A stretch of 8,718 nucleotides of DNA from Haloarculaceae archaeon (GCA_028274885.1 JAQCMX010000035.1:1-8718); one strand, 5' to 3'. Shown: positions 1-6,110, counted from the stretch's first letter. Notes: generated from the letters alone by a model not told the origin. Numbers and translations: made by a program.

Positions 1-48
1 ATTGACCTCCTCCACGCCCTGAAGGACGTGGAATCCCACCATGGGATG
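1..48 (-). mobile_element. IS200/IS605 (TnpB-type) right-end-like sequence
   Basis: Read on the minus strand, this segment ends in a hairpin followed by GGAGGAGGTCAAT, which resembles the right end of many haloarchaeal IS200/IS605 or IS1341-type elements. The hairpin at 12-31 has arms CCACG and CGTGG, one C/A mismatch, two more G-C pairs and a TGAA loop. A second hairpin at 33-47 (ATCCCA/TGGGAT, three-base loop) sits directly beside it. Subterminal hairpins are what the TnpA transposase recognises in this family. The match to haloarchaeal ends is from memory, not from a search. The element body would extend to the right, but no intact transposase or TnpB is found there, so this may be a solo end or a decayed copy. 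Confidence 0.5.
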
Positions 49-249
49 TCCGCCGAGCGAGACGTTCGAGGTTCCAACCCGCACTCAAGGGGAACCGGCA
101 GCATACCGGCGAAACTCTCGTTTTCTCCCCTGTGTAGGGCTGTGGCCCGGTCAAACAGGCCCCATCGGAATCCGTGTCATCGCCGTGTGAACCACCGCTG
201 GTTCGTTGCCCCTTGTGGTTCGGGGCCGGCATCTCACCGATTCCGTAGC
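1..249 (-). ncRNA. Possible TnpB-associated guide-type RNA (omega RNA or sotRNA-like), orphan
   Basis: This is an inferred transcript. A promoter-like site at 272-286 on the minus strand would place a start near 249. The RNA would then run leftward through a 5-bp hairpin at 246-260 (its first arm near the start site) and the two end hairpins at 33-47 and 12-31, and exit the window through the element end. In IS200/IS605 elements the guide RNA of TnpB covers the right end and reads into flanking DNA, and Halobacterium is known to make short sense RNAs overlapping the tnpB 3' end. No tnpB is visible here, so the RNA would be orphan. The minus strand also has an open frame from about 343 to the edge, so a short peptide cannot be excluded, but its composition is unconvincing. 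Confidence 0.27.
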
Positions 250-271
250 ACTCCATGCTATACAGGGCCAC

Positions 272-286
272 ATAAAAACGGTTTCG
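272..286 (-). promoter_or_regulatory. Promoter-like site (BRE plus TATA) facing left
   Basis: On the minus strand CGAAAC is followed by CGTTTTTATG, which matches a purine-rich BRE and an A/T-rich TATA box of haloarchaea. The surrounding sequence is G+C-rich, so the A/T run stands out. A start would be expected near 249, with the putative structured RNA downstream. This is motif reading only. Confidence 0.35.
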
Positions 287-341
287 ATGGGACATCCAAT
301 TCGGCCACCGTCCGTGGATTGTGGCCGCTGTGCCCGCTCAA

Positions 342-409
342 CCCCCGCCTGTTCGCTCCTTGGTTCCGACAAAGCGTCGGAACACTCCTCACTCACGGGA
401 AGGCGGGGG
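342..409 (-). other. Nested inverted repeat with strong RNA-folding potential
   Basis: An outer perfect 8-bp stem pairs 342-349 (CCCCCGCC) with 402-409 (GGCGGGGG). Inside it is a perfect 8-bp hairpin: 363-370 (GTTCCGAC) pairs with 376-383 (GTCGGAAC) around a five-base loop. The two stems share a fold that works on either strand. It lies upstream of the minus-strand promoter-like site and is not explained by any gene. It could be part of a decayed TnpB-type element, a terminator-like structure or an unknown RNA. Confidence 0.5.
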
Positions 410-774
410 TATGCGCTCGTATCTCTATCAGAGCGGATATCCCCGGACAGCCCCACGCCCGAGGCCGAGTACCACCTCTCTCCCGGTGAATGTCGGATTT
501 CTCGGAGCCTGCATGGGTTGTGAGACAGGGTTGGTGTGACGGGGGTGCTTTGCCAGCATCGGATGGCCCTGCCGAACCGATCTCCGTTGTGTCAGCGCAT
601 AAAACCCCGATATGCGGACAGGCCGTTCGAGACCGGTCACAACAGTCCACACCACAGCGTCCAAGGCCTGTGCCGAACCTGCGTTCACGGAGAGATCCAT
701 ACCTTGGCTGTAAGTCGTTCAAGAATTTCGCTACCACGTGGTGGCGAATATCGTAGATCAGTTACAGGATAGTA
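410..774. other. Stretch without a recognisable gene
   Basis: Frames are open for up to about 115 codons on both strands, but the translations are rich in Arg, His, Ser, Pro and Cys and lack the acidic bias of the real proteins in this window. I looked on the minus strand for the TnpB zinc ribbon (paired CxxC) and its catalytic motifs and saw none. The stretch may be the decayed body of the element whose end lies at 1-48, or simply spacer downstream of the minus-strand gene ending at 775. Confidence 0.45.
727..748. terminator. 22-base near-perfect palindrome after the zinc-ribbon gene
   Basis: The sequence TTCGC-T-ACCAC mirrors GTGGT-G-GCGAA with a single T/G wobble pair and no loop. It lies about 27 bases beyond the stop codon of the minus-strand gene ending at 775. 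Position suggests a transcript-end structure, but no T-run follows, and haloarchaeal termination usually relies on T-rich tracts. It could instead be a protein-binding palindrome or the left-end hairpin of the element to the left. Confidence 0.3.
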
Positions 775-1587
775 TCAGCCACAGAGGATCTTCTGGACGT
801 ACAACCTACCGCCGACACTGTGGACGTCGACGCCGACCGAGTCCCACTCCTCGCGGAGATCCGGTGGGGTAACGAACGCAAACGCCGCTGCGGCCGTCTC
901 CGGATCGGTCATTTCCGTCGCATCGCTGACTGTGGCGTCTTTTACCGCAGTCTCGCACTGTTCTAAGATCAGTTCGTTCACCGTCTCACCGTCGACGTCC
1001 CCACCCTGGCTGTCGGCTTTGACCCGCTGCTGGTTTTCCAACTGTGCGATGTCGTCGAGTCGACCATCTCGCTCGACCGTCCCGACCCCAACTGTGGTGC
1101 GCTCACCGTTCAACCGTTGGACGAACGCGTCTTCGACTGCGGTGAGCGAGAGACCCCTCTCTGTGCTCGTCGCGTTTCCAGGGACGTTTTCGACTCCGGG
1201 GACATCGGAGTTGCCGACCCCAGGGAGGTCGATAACCCCCAAAAACCCCAGCCCGAGGATTGCCACAACCGCCGCGACAACCACCAGCACCGCCGTGTAT
1301 CTCGGCGTCAGTAAATCTAGATAACTCGGTGCGGACAGCTCGTTTTCATCGATCCCCTGTTTCCGTTTTTCCAGCGTCGGTGCCCCACACCGACTACACG
1401 GCGGGGAATGTTTGGTGTGTTCGCGTCCACACGACGTACAGACCCACACCAGTGTCGTCTCCGGCCCGTCGGTAGAGAGGTCTGTCTGGCGGACGACCGC
1501 CTTCTCGAAGGTGCCGTGGCCGCAGTTGTCACACGGCGGGTCGTCCTTTTCGTGTGGTTTGCCACACCACTCGCACCGCCATTCCAT
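775..1587 (-). CDS. Tandem zinc-ribbon membrane protein with degenerate CAP-like outer domain
   Basis: The protein has 270 residues. Two zinc ribbons share the exact pattern CxxC-x10-CxxC: C5, C8, C19, C22 and C50, C53, C64, C67. They have the same flanking residues (CG, a PP before the third Cys, then EK), so they arose by internal duplication with a 45-residue period. A hydrophobic segment at about 97-119 is one membrane helix, followed by a Gly/Pro/Asn-rich linker. The remainder (about 145-270) resembles a CAP/SCP (PR-1-like) domain: an N-terminal helix with NGER and a conserved RDGRLDDIA-like stretch, and a final GRLYVQKILC strand. The His and Glu residues of active CAP sites are not evident. 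By the positive-inside pattern the ribbons should be cytoplasmic and the CAP-like part outside. Function is unknown; a sensor or anchoring role is a guess. The ATG at 1587 is chosen because the first ribbon begins at residue 5. A TTTTCA-like box at 1611-1620 would fit a leaderless start. Confidence 0.85.
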   Translation of the reverse strand: MEWRCEWCGKPHEKDDPPCDNCGHGTFEKAVVRQTDLSTDGPETTLVWVCTSCGREHTKHSPPCSRCGAPTLEKRKQGIDENELSAPSYLDLLTPRYTAVLVVVAAVVAILGLGFLGVIDLPGVGNSDVPGVENVPGNATSTERGLSLTAVEDAFVQRLNGERTTVGVGTVERDGRLDDIAQLENQQRVKADSQGGDVDGETVNELILEQCETAVKDATVSDATEMTDPETAAAAFAFVTPPDLREEWDSVGVDVHSVGGRLYVQKILCG

Positions 1588-1880
1588 GTACCTGGGGTTG
1601 TGAACTGGCTGTGAAAAGTCTACCGTGTCGTGTATTAGCCGGGCCCGGTGTCGGTCCCGGTTCGAACGGTCGCCGCCTGATAAACGTGACCTGTCAGAAC
1701 ACCGCGTGAGGAGTTGGCTGACTGCGTCCCGACGTGTTTTGTCGAACTGTACACTGGTCTCTGTCGGTCCGGTGGGAAGTAAAACGGAGATATCGGTGTC
1801 GGGAGCGGGGAGGATACCGGATACCAGGGTCGTCGGTCTGATGCTGTGGACTTATATAGTAGGCAACTGAATATGTTGTC
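1588..1880. promoter_or_regulatory. Divergent intergenic region between the zinc-ribbon and NAD kinase-like genes
   Basis: This holds outward control signals for both flanking genes. For the leftward gene, two weak candidates are seen: CTTTTCA at about 1612-1618 (start near 1589) and CTAATAC at about 1632-1638 (start near 1609, with a leader of about 20 bases). A perfect tandem repeat GGATACC-GGATACC occupies 1812-1825, roughly 30 bases before the TATA-like box of the rightward gene, where an activator could bind. No RNA gene was found. Confidence 0.5.
1851..1859 (+). promoter_or_regulatory. TATA-like box for the NAD kinase/phosphatase gene
   Basis: CTTATATAG is an A/T island centred near 1855, which puts the expected transcription start about 26 bases on, at or next to the GTG at 1881. 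This supports a leaderless mRNA starting on GTG and helps fix the start codon, since no in-frame ATG lies between the box and 1881. Confidence 0.65.
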
Positions 1881-3572
1881 GTGCACGGAAGACGACTTGC
1901 TACACTTGAGGAGATCATTGGATTATCGGCACCGGAAAGTAATGACGTCGTCAGTATGGTCGAGTCGTGGGCTACGGCTCACGATGTCGATATGACTGTT
2001 TTCGACGTGGGCACAGAACTCACCAGCGAACATATCGACCGAACAAAGACAACCCTCGGGGTCTCAATCGGTGGTGACGGAACGTTTCTCGAGGCGGCCC
2101 GCTCGCTCGCCCCGTTCCAGACGCCTCTGTTAGGGGTCAACTCCGGGACACTGGCGTTTTTAGCCCGTGTCGAACCACAGGATGTCGAGGCGGCACTGAA
2201 CGCGGTGTACCGTGGACGAGCATCGATCAACGCCAGACAGCAGTACGAGGTGACTGCCGGCGAGATCGAGACGACAGGGATCAACGAGGTGTTCCTGCAG
2301 AAACATCCACCCGAGGAACGGTACGGGACGAAGGTTGGGTCGCTCCATGTATTCGTTGACCGGGAGTACGTCGGCGAGTACTTTGGGAGCGGGCTCATCA
2401 TCTCGACACCGACTGGGAGTACCGGCCGAGCATACTCGAACCACGGCCCGGTACACTACCCACAGAACAACCGGACGCTACAGATCATTCCTCACGAGAC
2501 CATCAGCGCGGCGGTCGATCCGATAGTTGTCAGTCAGGATTCGGAGATCGAGATAGTCCTGGATGCTGACTTTGACATCGACGTTGACGGCGGGCGCCGA
2601 TTCGAGTGTTTGGAGGCGGAGACGGTCGTCCGGATCACCGGTGCGGATCAGCCCGTACAGACCGTCCGGACGTCGTACGACGACCCGTTCATCACCGCGA
2701 TGGTCGACAAGCTTGACTGGGGACTCCGATCCGTCGAGGCAGACGGTCCACAGGCAGCACTGGAATCCCAGTCTACATCGGACGATTTCAAACAACGGGC
2801 TGCACACGTGGCCAGGGAGGCTGCGCGCTCCGCCGGCGAACCGCTGCAGGAACTCCACGGACAGGTCGAAAACATCGAGTACAAAACCGACAAGTCGGAC
2901 ATCGTCACCGAGGCCGACTATCAGGCAAACGATATCATACAAACTGCCATCAATAGCGAGTTTCCGCAACACGCTATTCAGTCCGAGGAGAACGACCAGA
3001 TCGCACCGCCGGAGGGCTACGCATGGGTGATTGATCCGCTCGACGGAACCGGAAACTTCGCGCACGGAAACCCGAACTACTCGGTGTCGATCGCGTTACT
3101 GGAGAACCGAAAGCCGATCCTCGGCGTTGTTTACGCACCCGAACCCGGTGAGATGTTTTATGCCATCGAAGGGGAGGGCGCATATCAGAACGATCACGAG
3201 ATTGAGCCAACGCTGCGTGACCGACTGGACGAGAGTATGTTGCTGTCCGGATACGATCCGAGTGGCGAGTTCCTGCAGGCGTTCTATCACGAGACACAGG
3301 GTGTTCGCCGCCTGGGAAGTGCCGCGCTCAATCTCGCGTACGTCGCTGCCGGAAGCGCCGACGGCGTGTGGGAGCACGATACGCACCCCTGGGACGTTGC
3401 GGCCGGCATCTGTCTCCTGCGGGAGGTCGGCGGAGAGGTGACCGATCAGCACGGGAACCCGTACGAACTGAAGTTCAATGCCGGCGACCAGCGCACTGCC
3501 ATGCTCGCGAGTAACGGTTCGTTACACGAGCAACTCCTCGCACATATGAAAGCCGACGGTTCGGTACAGTGA
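1881..3572 (+). CDS. nadK: Fusion of NAD kinase-like domain and inositol-monophosphatase-like domain
   Basis: The protein has 563 residues and probably helps set the cytoplasmic NAD/NADP balance. Residues about 1-270 are NAD kinase-like: GGDGT at 64-68 (phosphate binding and catalytic Asp), INE at 134-136 and TPTGST at 176-181. Residues about 300-555 are IMPase/FBPase-like, with all metal and catalytic motifs visible: VTEAD 342-346, EE 369-370, IDPLDGT 384-390 and WD 504-505. A two-domain enzyme, MJ0917 of Methanocaldococcus, both makes NADP from NAD and removes its phosphate; as I recall its domains are in the opposite order. The kinase half is divergent: the usual DG before the TPTGST strand is SG (170-171), and the GGP that follows is HGP. 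Activity of this half is therefore less certain than that of the phosphatase half. GTG start is supported by a TATA-like box 26 bases upstream. Inositol-phosphate or fructose-bisphosphate hydrolysis are alternatives for the C-terminal half. Confidence 0.88.
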   Translation: MHGRRLATLEEIIGLSAPESNDVVSMVESWATAHDVDMTVFDVGTELTSEHIDRTKTTLGVSIGGDGTFLEAARSLAPFQTPLLGVNSGTLAFLARVEPQDVEAALNAVYRGRASINARQQYEVTAGEIETTGINEVFLQKHPPEERYGTKVGSLHVFVDREYVGEYFGSGLIISTPTGSTGRAYSNHGPVHYPQNNRTLQIIPHETISAAVDPIVVSQDSEIEIVLDADFDIDVDGGRRFECLEAETVVRITGADQPVQTVRTSYDDPFITAMVDKLDWGLRSVEADGPQAALESQSTSDDFKQRAAHVAREAARSAGEPLQELHGQVENIEYKTDKSDIVTEADYQANDIIQTAINSEFPQHAIQSEENDQIAPPEGYAWVIDPLDGTGNFAHGNPNYSVSIALLENRKPILGVVYAPEPGEMFYAIEGEGAYQNDHEIEPTLRDRLDESMLLSGYDPSGEFLQAFYHETQGVRRLGSAALNLAYVAAGSADGVWEHDTHPWDVAAGICLLREVGGEVTDQHGNPYELKFNAGDQRTAMLASNGSLHEQLLAHMKADGSVQ

Positions 3573-3577
3573 CAACC

Positions 3578-3593
3578 GGCACGTCGTCGTGCC
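3578..3593 (+). terminator. Hairpin just after the NAD kinase/phosphatase gene
   Basis: GGCACG pairs perfectly with CGTGCC around a TCGT loop, six bases after the stop codon. No T-run follows directly. The nearest T-rich tracts are around 3757-3773 (GTTTTTATATAATTTTAC), which may be the real termination zone for this transcript. Weak support as a terminator. Confidence 0.25.
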
Positions 3594-3689
3594 CGTCGGC
3601 CGTCGGTGCGGATCAACGGGAGTTCTAACTGCCACACTCACGCGGTACCGGGCATCTCAAGCCAGACACCGTGTGAAGTCTCCGGACAC

Positions 3690-3776
3690 GACAGGAACTA
3701 CCGATAAAGATAACATATTTGACAGTAAAAGAGTAGTAGACGACGGTCAGATCTGCGTTTTTATATAATTTTACAG
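3690..3776. promoter_or_regulatory. A+T-rich pocket with TATA-like and T-rich tracts
   Basis: Two A/T islands stand out from the G+C-rich surroundings: GATAAAGATAACATATTTG at about 3702-3720 and a longer run at 3757-3773. Because the gene on the left reads toward it and the small gene on the right also ends next to it, this is probably the shared termination zone of two convergent transcripts. Either island could also act as a promoter, but I see no convincing gene for it to drive. Confidence 0.35.
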
Positions 3777-4070
3777 TTATTTACTGGCGTGGTTTCCGAG
3801 GGAGAGCGCATCAGCAGAGAGATTCGGGCGGTCAAGGGGAATATGAGCAAGAACCATCCCCTCTATGCGTTCAAATTTCTCCGGTGCTTTTTGACGTCCG
3901 ATAGCATCTTGTGTATCCTGTTCGTCTGTATCGGTAGATATGATACGCTCAACTGACTTCCTCACGGGATCTGAGCAGTCGTCAAACTCAATGCTCTCAG
4001 TATGGAACGTATTCCACGCTTCCAGCCGTTCGGGGTCCACTCTGACCTGTCTCAGTTCCTTTTTTGCCAC
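3777..4070 (-). CDS. Small acidic hypothetical protein, possibly a remnant
   Basis: I do not recognise this protein. From a GTG at 4070 it has 97 residues, about a fifth of them Asp or Glu, which suits a haloarchaeal protein, and no Cys pair, membrane segment or signal peptide. The reading frame stays open far upstream through the antisense of rfcL, but the translation loses its acidic character there. Codon use differs from the neighbours: AGA, AGG and ATA codons appear, and many third positions are A or T. The start is weakly supported, with no good TATA-like box 25 bases upstream and no clear ribosome site. The gene lies head to head with rfcL, and its start falls about 50 bases from the rfcL start, so its 5' part overlaps any rfcL promoter. 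It may be a recently acquired small gene, the tail of a lost larger gene, or a chance frame. Confidence 0.45.
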   Translation of the reverse strand: MAKKELRQVRVDPERLEAWNTFHTESIEFDDCSDPVRKSVERIISTDTDEQDTQDAIGRQKAPEKFERIEGMVLAHIPLDRPNLSADALSLGNHASK

Positions 4071-4109
4071 GTTGAGTAGTGTAGAAACTGCACCTACGGA
4101 CGACGTGAT

Positions 4110-4114
4110 GGTGA
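4110..4114 (+). promoter_or_regulatory. Ribosome binding site deciding the rfcL start
   Basis: GGTGA, complementary to the 16S rRNA tail, lies four bases before the ATG at 4119. It favours that ATG over the TTG one codon earlier. It implies a leadered mRNA, unlike the leaderless layout of the other genes here. A T-run at about 4059-4065 (CCTTTTTTG context) could be the matching TATA-like box. Confidence 0.5.
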
Positions 4115-4118
4115 TTTG

Positions 4119-5573
4119 ATGGATTGGACGGAGACCTATCGCCCCTCGTCGCTGTCGGAGTTGCGGGGCAACGATTCCGCCCGTGAGGAGGTCCGTACGT
4201 GGGCCGATACCTGGGAGGACCACCGCGAGGCAGCCGTGATCCACGGGCCACCAGGTATTGGCAAGACATCCGCGGCTCACGCGCTCGCGGCCGACCGGGG
4301 ATGGTCGACAATTGAGTTCAACGCTTCGGACACCCGAACCGGGGATGTCATCGAGCACGTCGCGGGTGAGGCCGCAAAGAGTGGCACGCTGACCGCCGGC
4401 GGAGGCGGACGACGACTCGTGATCATGGACGAGGCCGACAACGTTCATGGCAACGCTGACCGCGGCGGGAGCCGTGCGATCACCCAACTTGTCAAGGAGG
4501 CAAACCAGCCGACGATCCTCATCGCTAACGACTACTACGACATGTCGAACGCGCTCCGCAACGCCTGCCAGGAGATCGAGTTTCGGCCAGTCTCGAAACG
4601 CTCGATCCTGCCCGTGTTGCGCGATATCTGTCGCAAGGAGGGCATCGAGTTTGCGGAACAGGCCATAGAGCAGATCGCAGAGACAAACAGCGGCGACCTC
4701 CGCGGGGCGATCAACGACCTGCAGGCGCTCGCACAGGGCCGAGACCGTATCACGGCCGAGGACGTCGTTACCGGAAAACGGGATACCACGAAGGGCATCT
4801 TCGACTATCTCGACACGGTGATCAAGGAGGCCGGTCCACAGGACGCACTCGAGGCCAGCTACGACGTCGACGAGACGCCCGACGATCTGATAAGTTGGAT
4901 CGAAGACAACATGCCCAAAGACTACCAGGGAGAGGAGCTCGCGGTCGCCTACGGTTTTCTCTCTGACGCCGACCGCTGGCTGGGCCGGGTCCGCGCAACC
5001 CAAAATTACACCTACTGGCGATACGCGACCGACGATATGACCGCCGGGGTCGCCGCGGCACGGGACGGCGCGAAAGGCGGCTGGACCCGATACGGTCCAC
5101 CGAGTTACTGGTCTAAACTCGGACGGACACGAGCAACGAGGGACAAACGCGATTACGTTGCAAGACAGATTGCCGCCACCAACGGCGTCAGCACGAGCAC
5201 GGCACGCCGCGAAATCCTCCCACACCTTCGTGTGATGACCCACCACTGCAAAAACCGCGACCTCACCGTTTCGATGGCCGCCCGTTACGATCTCGAGGCC
5301 GAACACGTCTCCTTCGTGACCGGAAGCGGTGAAACCACCAACAAGGTCCAGTCGATCGTCGCGGAGGCAAAGAAGATGCGTGAGGAGCACTCTGTCGCGG
5401 CCTCAGAGGGTGCCTTCGAGGGCACAGCCGGAACGACCAACGAAAATAATCAGAGTTCTGATGAGTCAAACGGTGCCGACAGCCGCCCCTCGGATTCGGA
5501 CGACACGGGAGAGGACGAACAGCACGCAGAGACATCCGAGGACGAGCAGGCGGGGCTGTCAGACTTCACGTGA
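4119..5573 (+). CDS. rfcL: Replication factor C large subunit (clamp loader)
   Basis: The protein has 484 residues and is the large subunit of the archaeal clamp loader, which opens the PCNA ring and places it on primed DNA using ATP. The AAA+ core shows Walker A GPPGIGKT at 43-50, Walker B with DEAD at 104-107, a sensor-1 Asn at about 137 and the sensor-2 region SGDLRGAIND at 191-200. A helical collar domain follows to about residue 425. The tail (about 425-484) is low-complexity and very acidic, rich in Ser, Asp, Glu, Asn and Thr. It ends in QAGLSDFT at 477-484, which fits the PCNA-binding PIP pattern QxxLxxF at the extreme C terminus, as in other archaeal RfcL proteins. No intein interrupts the ATP site. 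The ATG is preferred to an adjacent TTG because of GGTGA just upstream. The small subunit gene is not in the window. Confidence 0.96.
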   Translation: MDWTETYRPSSLSELRGNDSAREEVRTWADTWEDHREAAVIHGPPGIGKTSAAHALAADRGWSTIEFNASDTRTGDVIEHVAGEAAKSGTLTAGGGGRRLVIMDEADNVHGNADRGGSRAITQLVKEANQPTILIANDYYDMSNALRNACQEIEFRPVSKRSILPVLRDICRKEGIEFAEQAIEQIAETNSGDLRGAINDLQALAQGRDRITAEDVVTGKRDTTKGIFDYLDTVIKEAGPQDALEASYDVDETPDDLISWIEDNMPKDYQGEELAVAYGFLSDADRWLGRVRATQNYTYWRYATDDMTAGVAAARDGAKGGWTRYGPPSYWSKLGRTRATRDKRDYVARQIAATNGVSTSTARREILPHLRVMTHHCKNRDLTVSMAARYDLEAEHVSFVTGSGETTNKVQSIVAEAKKMREEHSVAASEGAFEGTAGTTNENNQSSDESNGADSRPSDSDDTGEDEQHAETSEDEQAGLSDFT

Positions 5574-5607
5574 TCGGCATGTGGAGCTATCGGTGCCCGG
5601 ATTCCAG

Positions 5608-6090
5608 TTAGTCGTCTGCCTGGGTTGACGTTCTGGATTGGCTCCCGGCTACATTGGTGTTGCTGTTCCAAAACGAGACAGTCGTCGCAAACACCAGCGA
5701 GGCAAAAATCAACTGTGCAGCCGTCTGGTGGAACATCGATGCCGTGACGCCGAAATTGAGGACAGTGTTGGCACCGAAAAGTATCTGGACCGGCAACACA
5801 GCGATTGCGATTCCGAGTGCGTAGGTGATGCGCCTGTCGTAATCGCCCCGGTAACTGACGATACCGGCCCCGAGGATCATGAACCCCACAAGCATCGCGA
5901 CCAACCGGTGGAACCACTCGACAAAACTCGGCCAGTGGGCCGGGAACAGCCCGAGCCAGCCGTCACAGAACGGCCATCGTCCCTCACAGGCGAGTCCAGC
6001 ACCGATCTTCCCGGTGTACACGCCAAGCAGTATCAGAAAAAACGTACTGGCGGTCGTCAGGGCAAGGTAATGGCGGAAGTGTACGCGCAT
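5608..6090 (-). CDS. ctaA: Half-size heme A synthase (CtaA/COX15 family)
   Basis: The protein has 160 residues and about four membrane helices (roughly 10-27, 58-80, 88-107 and 117-141). CtaA oxidises heme O to heme A for cytochrome oxidase in the membrane. Most family members have eight helices from a duplicated four-helix bundle; this one is a single bundle, like the compact enzyme described from Aeropyrum pernix. Key residues are present: a Cys pair C35 and C42 in the first outer loop, E58 and H61 in EWFHRL, and H121 in the last helix. These correspond closely to Cys35, Cys42, Glu57, His60 and His123 of the Bacillus subtilis enzyme. As a half-size protein it should act as a dimer. The tail is short and hydrophilic. 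The ATG at 6090 is preferred to upstream in-frame codons because the family starts there and a TATA-like box sits 25 bases ahead. It is convergent with rfcL (34 bases apart) and divergent from maeB. Confidence 0.92.
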   Translation of the reverse strand: MRVHFRHYLALTTASTFFLILLGVYTGKIGAGLACEGRWPFCDGWLGLFPAHWPSFVEWFHRLVAMLVGFMILGAGIVSYRGDYDRRITYALGIAIAVLPVQILFGANTVLNFGVTASMFHQTAAQLIFASLVFATTVSFWNSNTNVAGSQSRTSTQADD

Positions 6091-6091
6091 A

Positions 6092-6103
6092 CAAATCGAT
6101 TTG
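6092..6103. promoter_or_regulatory. Perfect 12-base palindrome at the ctaA start, candidate operator
   Basis: CAAATCGATTTG is a perfect palindrome that ends two bases before the ctaA ATG. It lies between the TATA-like box and the expected transcription start, a position where a bound protein would block RNA polymerase. The regulator is unknown; oxygen or heme-linked control is conceivable for this gene but not shown. Confidence 0.4.
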
Positions 6104-6110
6104 ACTGTGG

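Noticed and set aside
28..489. Plus-strand 153-residue open frame at the left edge
   Set aside because: The translation is rich in Arg, His, Pro, Ser and Cys, typical of an antisense or noncoding frame in G+C-rich DNA, and has no recognisable motif.
1640..1685. tRNA-like GGTTCGAAC near a G+C-rich stretch
   Set aside because: It resembles a T-arm loop, but the stem does not pair properly and no matching acceptor, D-arm or anticodon arm can be placed around it.
1864..1878. CAAC/GTTG inverted repeat between TATA-like box and GTG of the kinase/phosphatase gene
   Set aside because: Arms of only four bases with a seven-base spacer are too weak to claim as an operator.
3841..3970. Short plus-strand frame starting MSKNHPLY
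   Set aside because: Only 37 codons, antisense to the small minus-strand frame, with no ribosome site or motif. The TATA-like run at 3757-3773 is too distant to support it.
3777..5390. Minus-strand open frame of 537 codons
   Set aside because: Most of it lies antisense to rfcL, whose AAA+ motifs are unmistakable. The translation there has no acidic bias or family motif. Only the last part (3777-4070), outside rfcL, was kept as a possible gene.
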